In this document: positions 57,582-64,000 of the stretch, one piece after another | How the letters are laid out: the number at the start of each line of letters is the position of its first letter | How positions within the stretch are numbered: the first letter of the stretch is position 1 | Source: Amylostereum areolatum | Taxonomy: Eukaryota > Basidiomycota > Agaricomycetes > Russulales > Stereaceae | Assembly: GCA_012932865.1 (NCBI GenBank) | Contig: SAXG01000039.1 | Span: forward strand, 62,001 to 126,000 | Direction of reading: 5' to 3' | Length of the DNA stretch: 64,000 nucleotides | Notes under the pieces: model-generated | What the model saw: only the letters and a program-made list of their open reading frames with translations | Database searches by the model: none | What the model was told of the DNA's origin: nothing | Position numbers and translations under genes: made by a program

Positions 57582-60500
57582 ATGGCGTCCTTCGAGGATT
57601 ACGACGAGTTCGGAAACTACATCGGCGGGGACCTGGACTCAGATGATGATGAGGAAATCCAACAGAGCGATTTTGGTCAGGCGCCTCAGCGCCAACCGTT
57701 GGAAGGATTTGACGAGGAAGCCATGGAGGTTGACCAGGAAGCATCCAGCAGCGCGCTCATACAAATTGACGGTGTGTTTCTCCCCCAGACAAACCTTTTC
57801 ACGGCTTATAATATCACGATCCCCCAGAGCCTGTTCACAATGCAGTTGTCTTGCACGAAGATAAACAGTATTATCCAACCGCTCAGCAGGTGTATGGTCC
57901 TGGAGTTGAAACCTTGGTGCAGGAGGAAGATGCTCAACCACTTACCGAGCCTATCGTGGCTCCGGTGAAGGTGCGCAAATGGATGGTGGAGGAGAAGGAC
58001 ATGCCTGAGACCCGCTTTGACAAAGGGTACGTCTCCTGGTTTATTCATGTGGTCGCAACTCATATGAGCGTAGTTTCCTTCTCAACATGCTTTCTTTCCC
58101 TGAAATGATTCGCAATGTCGCTGTTGTGGGGCATCTGCACCACGGCAAAACTGCCCTCGTGGACATGCTTGTTTTTGAAACACACAAACTGGTTTGGGAC
58201 GCGGACAACAACGTACGTTGACATGTAGACTTCAAAATCCTCATCTCACCACAGCGCTTGGCATTAGGTACGGTATACAGACACGCACATCCTTTCGCGA
58301 GACCGAAAAATATCCATCAAGTCTTCCCCCATGTCTCTCGTACTTCAAACGACCTCTGGGAAATCCCACTTAATCCATCTCATCGACACGCCAGGCCATG
58401 TGAATTTCGTTGACGAAGTTGCCTCGGCGCTGCGTCTTGTCGATGGCATAATTCTTGTTGTGGACGTTGTTGAAGGTGTATGTGGCTTCCTGTGAATGAT
58501 CGTGACCAAGCGCACTGATGGCCTCACTGACAGGTGATGGTCAACACCGAACATATCATTCGGCACGCCCTTCAAGAAGGCATCAAAATTACACTTGTAA
58601 TCAACAAGATCGATCGACTTATCCTAGAGCTTCGTATCAAGCCTGCCGACGCGTACTACAAGGTCAAGCATACAATCGAGGAGGTCAACACATTCATCAG
58701 GTTAGTCAGTCCTCGCTCACCAAGTACCTCCTGAGATAATATTACCTGTAGTGGAATAGACCCGGATCCGGAACTCAGGCTCAGTCCCGAACTTGGAAAT
58801 GTGGCCTTCGCAAGCACTGACATGGGCTGGTGCTTCACCTTGCGCTCATTCGCGGAGATGTATGCAGATACATACGGTATATCTTCCACTACAGCATGTG
58901 AAGCTATACCTCAACATTCATACAGGACCTCTCGACGTCACATCCTTTGCGGATCGTCTCTGGGGCGACATCTATTTCGACTCGGAGTCGCGTAAATTTA
59001 CTCGCAAAGCTGCTGACCCAGAATCGACACGTACTTTCGTGGAGTTTGTTCTCACACCTCTCTACAAACTTTACAGTCAAGTACTGAGCGAGGAAAGCGA
59101 CTCACTGAAAGAGACATTGGATAGTCTTAATATCCATCTGAAGCCTATCATGTACAAGATGGACGTCCGGCCTCTACTCAAGGCTGTTCTGGACCAGTTC
59201 TTTGGACCATCCACAGGCCTGGTGGATATGGTTGTCGACTGTATTCCCAATCCCGTAAAGGCTGCGGCTGCAAAGGTGAGCTTAGAGCCATGTCGTCCAA
59301 GTGCACGACTGACCGTTTTGCTAGGTCGAGCGGACGTACTCCGGACCCCTCAATTCGGGGCTTGCGGCGGCGATGAAGGAAGGCAACGCTGATGGACCGG
59401 TCATGGTTCATGTTACCAAGCTCTACCATACCACCGATGCCCAAACATTTAGGGCATTCGGCCGCGTTTTTAGCGGGACTTTGAAGAAGGGAATGGATAT
59501 CAAAGTTCTTGGAGAAGGTTATTCACCAGAGGATGAGGAGGATATGATGAAGGTCCAAGTAGAAGATATGTGGATCAGCGAATCACGGTCAGTCTGACAT
59601 TGTCTCATCGTGCTGGTTAAAGTCTGAATCCCCTTGCAGATACTTCATTCCCGTGGACGAAGTTCCTCCAGGCAATCTGGTCCTGCTGGGTGGCGTTGAT
59701 GCATCCATTACGAAAACCGCTACCCTTGCTGGTGTCGGAATCGAGGATGACCTACACATCTTCCGACCTATCAAGCACATGACACAATCTGTGCTCAAAG
59801 TTGCGATCGAGCCCATCGCTCCTTCAGAACTTCCAAAGATGCTGGCGGGTCTACGAAGTATCAACAAATCATATCCTCTTGTCTCAACAAAGGTGGAAGA
59901 AAGCGGTGAACATGTCGTTATTGGGACTGGGGAACTTTACCTCGATTCTGTGCTCCATGACCTTCGACGATTGTTCTCAGAGATCGAGATCAAGGTCTCA
60001 GATCCCGTGACGAAATTCTCAGAAACTGTCTTAGAGACGAGTGCACTGAAGTGCTATGCAGATACACCTAATAAGAAGTCAGTCTTTTCTCTTCATATGA
60101 CTCTGGCTGGATGTCTAACATCTGGCCATAGGAACCGTCTGACCATGATCGCCGAGCCGTTGGAGCGAGGTATTGCTGAAGACATCGAGACTGGTCGGGT
60201 GAACATGCGGATGTCAGCCAAGGAACGTGGCAAGTTTTTCCAGGAAAAGTACCAGTGGGATTTACTCGCATCGCGTTCGATATGGGCATTTGGACCAGAA
60301 GACAGTGGTCCCAACATCTTATTGGACGACACATTGCCATCCGAGGTGAACAAAACACTCTTGGGATCTGTGAAGGAGCATATCAAGCAGGGATTCCAGT
60401 GGGGTTCGCGTGAAGGTCCTCTCTGCGATGAACGTACGTCCCCACAGCATTCATCTGGATGAGAGTGCTTACTGGAAGACAGCTATGCGGAATGTCAAGT

Positions 60501-61223
60501 TCCGTATACTAGATGCTAGTCTTGCTCAAGAGCCAATTTTCCGAGGTGGTGGACAGATTGTTCCGACAGCTCGCCGTGTGTGCTATTCTTCCTTCTTGAT
60601 GGTGAGCGAGCAGAACAAATGCTCGATCCGAAGCATGGCATTTACCTGCGTTCCCGTCAGGCAACGCCAAGGTTGATGGAACCTATCTACTACGTGGAAG
60701 TACAGGCGCCAGCGGATTGCATTTCCGCGGTATACACCGTCCTCGCGCGCCGCCGAGGACACGTCACACAAGACATCCCGAAGGCCGGATCACCCCTTTA
60801 CACGGTGAAGGCGCTCATACCGGTTATTGACGCGAACGGCTTTGAAACCGACCTACGCACGGCTACACAAGGGCAGGCATTTTGTGTACAGATGTTCGAC
60901 CACTGGTCGATTGTACCCGGTAAGTCGTGCGACATTGTACAATGGATTCGATGTCTCATTAAGCGTGCAGGCGATCCCACGGATACGAGTATCAAGCTTC
61001 GTCCGCTAGAGCCGGCGTCTGGACAAGCTTTGGCGAGGGATCTAGTACTCAAAACGCGCCGGAGAAAAGGTCTCGGCGACCAGATCGCGGTCTCAAAATA
61101 TCTGGACGATGAGTTCGTGGTAGGTTCCCATTTTAATCATCTCAATGCTCCTTCGTCCGACACTTACTCTTCTATGTTCAGTTGGCACTATCGGCTTCTG
61201 GACATGCAGACCTGTTGGGGTAG
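57582..61223 (+). CDS. SNU114: U5 snRNP GTPase Snu114 (EFTUD2)
   Basis: Snu114 is the EF-2-like GTPase of the spliceosome that controls Brr2 during activation and disassembly. After an acidic N-terminus ([20 protein letters not shown]) come the GTP-binding motifs: P-loop GHLHHGKT, the G3 box IDTPGHVNF and the G4 box NKID. Later domains follow EF-2: [100 protein letters not shown] and the end [18 protein letters not shown]. About 15 exons are all in phase and I found no frame break. The product is near 980 residues, the family size. Confidence 0.95.
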
Positions 61224-61533
61224 GCTAGGTGTTCGACTTTACGTATATATGTTACATTGTACTTAGATAGGTAGCGATTGCAATTGCTTCAAGTTATGTT
61301 ATGGTAGCTGCGCTTCGAGGTGCGGGTAAGTAGCCCGTCTCGGCCAGCGAAGCGAATTCGAGATTTTTCCATGGACCATGGACGACGTGGCCGTGGGAAA
61401 GCCACGTTGCGCGGGGGGTGCAAGTCATGTGACCCTTCACTGGCTTTAAACTGACGTGGAACTCGCTCTTGTCTCTCATCCCTTCCTTCTTCATCTACAT
61501 CTTCCCCCTCCCTTTTCGGTCCTTCGTATCAAC
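61224..61533. other. Promoter region of the calnexin gene
   Basis: 310 bp between two plus-strand genes, with inverted-looking sequence near 61368 (ttccatggaccatggac) and a CT-rich stretch just before the calnexin ATG. No gene is seen. Confidence 0.4.
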
Positions 61534-63549
61534 ATGCGAAGTGTAGCGGTACACGCCCTGCTCGCTGCTGTCATTGCGACCAGCGCGACAGCGGCAGACA
61601 AACCTGTGTTCAAGGTAAACGTGTCAGTCGCGTACTCACATACTCACACTGACTGTACGCGCATCTCAGCCCACAGAAATCAAAGCTCCCTTCCTCGAAC
61701 AGTTCACAGAGGGCTGGGACGAACGTTGGACACCGTCTGAGGCAACCAAGAAGACTCCCGTGGGCGGTGAGACCTTCAGCTACGTCGGCAAGTGGTCTGT
61801 GGAGGAGTCCTCTCAAGTCGGTTATCGAGGGCGACCTTGGTCTCGTCGCGAAGAGCAAGGCTGCTCACCATGCTATTTCTGCTCCATTTTCGGAGTCCAT
61901 CGATCTTTCGGAGAAGCCATTTGTCGTGCAATACGAGGTCAAATACCAGGAGGGCGGCAACTGTGGTGGTGGCTACGTCAAACTCCTTGAGGACGGTTTC
62001 CAGACGAGCGGCAAGGAGTTCTCAGACAAGACACCATGGGTAGTTATGTTCGGTCCTGACCTTACCTGCCCTGGAACGAAGGTGCGTTCCCGTCTGTCTA
62101 CCCTCATGATATACATTGACGTGGCGGTCTCCGGTAGATTCACTTCATCTTCCGTCACAAGAACCCTCTCACCGGTGAATACGAGGAGAAGCATCTTTCC
62201 CTTCCTCCGAAGCCGTCTATTGAGAAGACCACGAACCTGTACACCTTGATCATCAAGTGCGCATGCTTTTTACCCTAGTCCATTCGTTCCTAATATCTTG
62301 TTCAACAGCCCCGACAACACATACGACGTTCTATTCAATGGCGAGAGTCATAATTCAGGCAATGCTCTCGAGGACTTCACCCCTGCTGTCAACCCGGCCA
62401 AGGAGATCGACGACCCTGAGGACTCCAAACCCGAAGACTGGGTGGATGCTAAGCGCATCGCGGACCCGGAAGCAGTCAAGCCTGAGGATTGGGATGAGGA
62501 CGCCCCATACGAAATCCCTGATGAGGATGCTGAGAAGCCTGAGGGCTGGTTGGATGACGAACTGGAGACTATTCCCGACCCTGGTAAGTCCCACCTCATT
62601 TACGCTAAGCTTTGTGCTGATGGGAATTCTAGATGCCGAGAAACCTGAGGAGTGGGATGACGAAGAGGACGGTGACTGGATCGCCCCCACCGTGCGTAAC
62701 CCGAAGTGTGACGAGGCTCCCGGATGTGGCGAATGGAAGCGGTTCGTTTCCTATGACCTTTTATCCGTCCTGGTTTACTGACGTATCTACATATGAAGCC
62801 CCTACAAGGCTAACCCTGCCTACAAGGGCAAGTGGTACGCGCCCATGATCGACAACCCCGCCTACAAGGGCGAGTGGGCTCCCCGCAAGATTCCTAACCC
62901 TGACTACTTTGAGGACCTGACTCCCATTAAGAGCCTTGAGAAGATCGTACGTCTAATTCAAGTTCTCTTCGCAACGTTCTTATATTCACATGTTGTTAGG
63001 GTGGCATCGGTATTGAGCTTTGGACTATGACCGAGGATATTCTTTTCGACAACATCTACGTCGGTCACTCGGTGGAGGATGCTAAGGCCCTCGCCGCGGA
63101 AACTTTCGATGTCAAGAAACCTCTCGAGAAGGATGCCGCTAAGGCTAAAGTCGATAAGGAAGACGAGGAGGCAACAGTTGGTTCGTTCACGGAGGAACCC
63201 AGTCGAGTTTACCCGTCAGAAGGTCCTTGCGTTCATCGCCCTTGCACAAGTCGATCCTCTCACCGCGTTCAAGACCCATCCTGAAACTGGTGGTGCTCTT
63301 GCGGTCGGTGTGCTGACCCTCTTCGGCATGCTTGGCATGATCTTTGGTCTTGTTGGTAGCCAACAAAAGCCGGCTGCGAAGGTGCGTCATTCGAATGCTC
63401 ATCTACCGGGCTATGCTGAATGTACCGCAATTCAGTCTTCCAAGAAGACGGATGCTCCTACTCCTGACGATAAGAAGAAGGAAGAGAAGGCACCGGTTAC
63501 TTCTGCTGGCAGTGAGAAGGACGAGACCACGGTAAAGAAGCGGAAGTAA
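61534..63549 (+). CDS. CNE1: Calnexin, two frame breaks
   Basis: This ER membrane lectin chaperone binds monoglucosylated glycoproteins. The signal peptide is [20 protein letters not shown]. The lectin domain shows [54 protein letters not shown] and [18 protein letters not shown]. The P-domain has four motif-1 repeats (such as [20 protein letters not shown]) and then motif-2 repeats ([20 protein letters not shown]). The membrane segment is [20 protein letters not shown], followed by a Lys-rich cytosolic tail ending KKRK. One base must be skipped near 61806-61808 (SVEE to PLKSVIEGD) and one near 63197-63202 (TEE to PVEFTRQKV). Both lie inside conserved blocks with no space for an intron. Confidence 0.9.
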
Positions 63550-63942
63550 AATGGCTTCTTTCGTTGAGGGTAGTCCATATTGGGGTATTGGGTATACTGG
63601 GTGCATCGTTCCGTTGGGCTGAAAGAGGTCGGCGCGTCTCGTGTGGGAAGCTTTGCACGTCACGTCAGGGAAGGAGGTTGCACGGGTGGGATGGGTGCTG
63701 ACTTGGAATTATATTATAATACTCTCGTGCGCCATGCTGTATCGCTCTGCCAGTTTTGATTCCGCGAATGCAGGTGAGTCTGATGGCGTGACCAAGGGTT
63801 CACGCTAGCATCGTGTCAGCTTCAATCCAACCCCCTCAATCTCGGCGCCATTCCGATTATCCGTTGCGAGAAAGTCGGCTTCGCGCCCAAGTCAGCGTGA
63901 GTACAGGTTGTCCTCTCAGTTTCAATCCCCACAGAGTCCTCG
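63550..63942. other. Intergenic region, no gene seen
   Basis: 393 bp downstream of calnexin. It holds the calnexin 3' end and the promoter of the next gene. No coding block. Confidence 0.4.
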
Positions 63943-64000
63943 ATGGACGGCGACGAGCGCGGGTTATGTAAGCAGTATTCATTTTCGTCGTCGCGCCAAG
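63943..64000 (+). CDS. Possible first exon of a gene cut by the right edge
   Basis: An ATG at 63943 opens a short exon (MDGDERGL) that meets a good splice donor gtaagcag at 63968. The rest lies outside the window. This fits the first-exon pattern of neighbouring genes but is very short evidence. Confidence 0.3.
   Translation, partial: MDGDERGLCKQYSFSSSRQ

Overview
The window looks like nuclear DNA of a filamentous basidiomycete, most likely an Agaricomycete. Genes are packed on both strands, short GT-AG introns of about 50-60 bp interrupt almost every gene, and the proteins are conserved eukaryotic housekeeping families plus basidiomycete-type orphans. There are no rRNA or tRNA genes, no CRISPR array, no complete transposon and no secondary-metabolite cluster that I can support. 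All calls were made by reading conserved protein blocks across splice sites by eye, so exon ends are good guesses and not validated models.

Layout: 1-113 start of an unknown minus gene; 772-7517 DOP1 (Dopey); 7885-9221 nucleobindin/Ssp120-like EF-hand protein; 9511-10666 tyrosine phosphatase; 10918-11458 NR2C2AP-like protein; 12369-14057 pseudokinase with a shrunken paralogue at 14770-15254; 15555-17694 FUT8-like type II membrane glycosyltransferase, head to head with DPM3 (17905-18311); 18358-19210 CstF64-like protein with no RRM, head to head with beta-COP (19381-23238); 23803-24579 Cys-rich secreted protein; 25488-26899 Ies4-like INO80 subunit; 27118-27656 GFA-domain protein; 28294-28833 ATP synthase subunit e; 29190-31095 RBBP4/Hat2 WD40 protein; 31277-31589 SERP1/RAMP4; 31794-32939 Bmt5; 33029-35239 ThrE/Prm10-like transporter; 36362-37389 conserved fungal protein; 37652-37749 14-bp tandem array; 37947-39628 orphan protein; 39854-40729 uL10m; 41011-43308 Fip1; 43511-44920 ING/PHD protein; 47011-49292 TBC RabGAP; 49647-50986 quinone oxidoreductase; 51481-53696 and 54133-56392 tandem TPR paralogues; 56672-57258 prefoldin 1; 57582-61223 Snu114; 61534-63549 calnexin; 63943-64000 start of a further plus-strand gene.

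Themes. Secretory pathway genes are frequent (DOP1, beta-COP, DPM3, SERP1, calnexin, TBC RabGAP, the glycosyltransferase), as are mRNA-processing genes (Fip1, CstF64-like, Snu114) and chromatin genes (Ies4-like, RBBP4, ING). These are ordinary dispersed housekeeping genes and I see no operon-like system.

The strongest unexpected signal is technical or evolutionary. In at least five conserved genes (phosphatase, RBBP4, ING, TBC, calnexin) the conserved protein continues only if exactly one nucleotide is skipped, with no room for an intron. All are net single-base insertions, while neighbours such as beta-COP, DOP1 and Snu114 read cleanly. Uncorrected assembly insertions are the simplest explanation. 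Biologically, the most interesting items are the pseudokinase and its internally deleted neighbour, the RRM-less CstF64-like protein, start codons split or isolated by introns (Fip1, SERP1), two GC-AG introns, and the tandem TPR gene pair.
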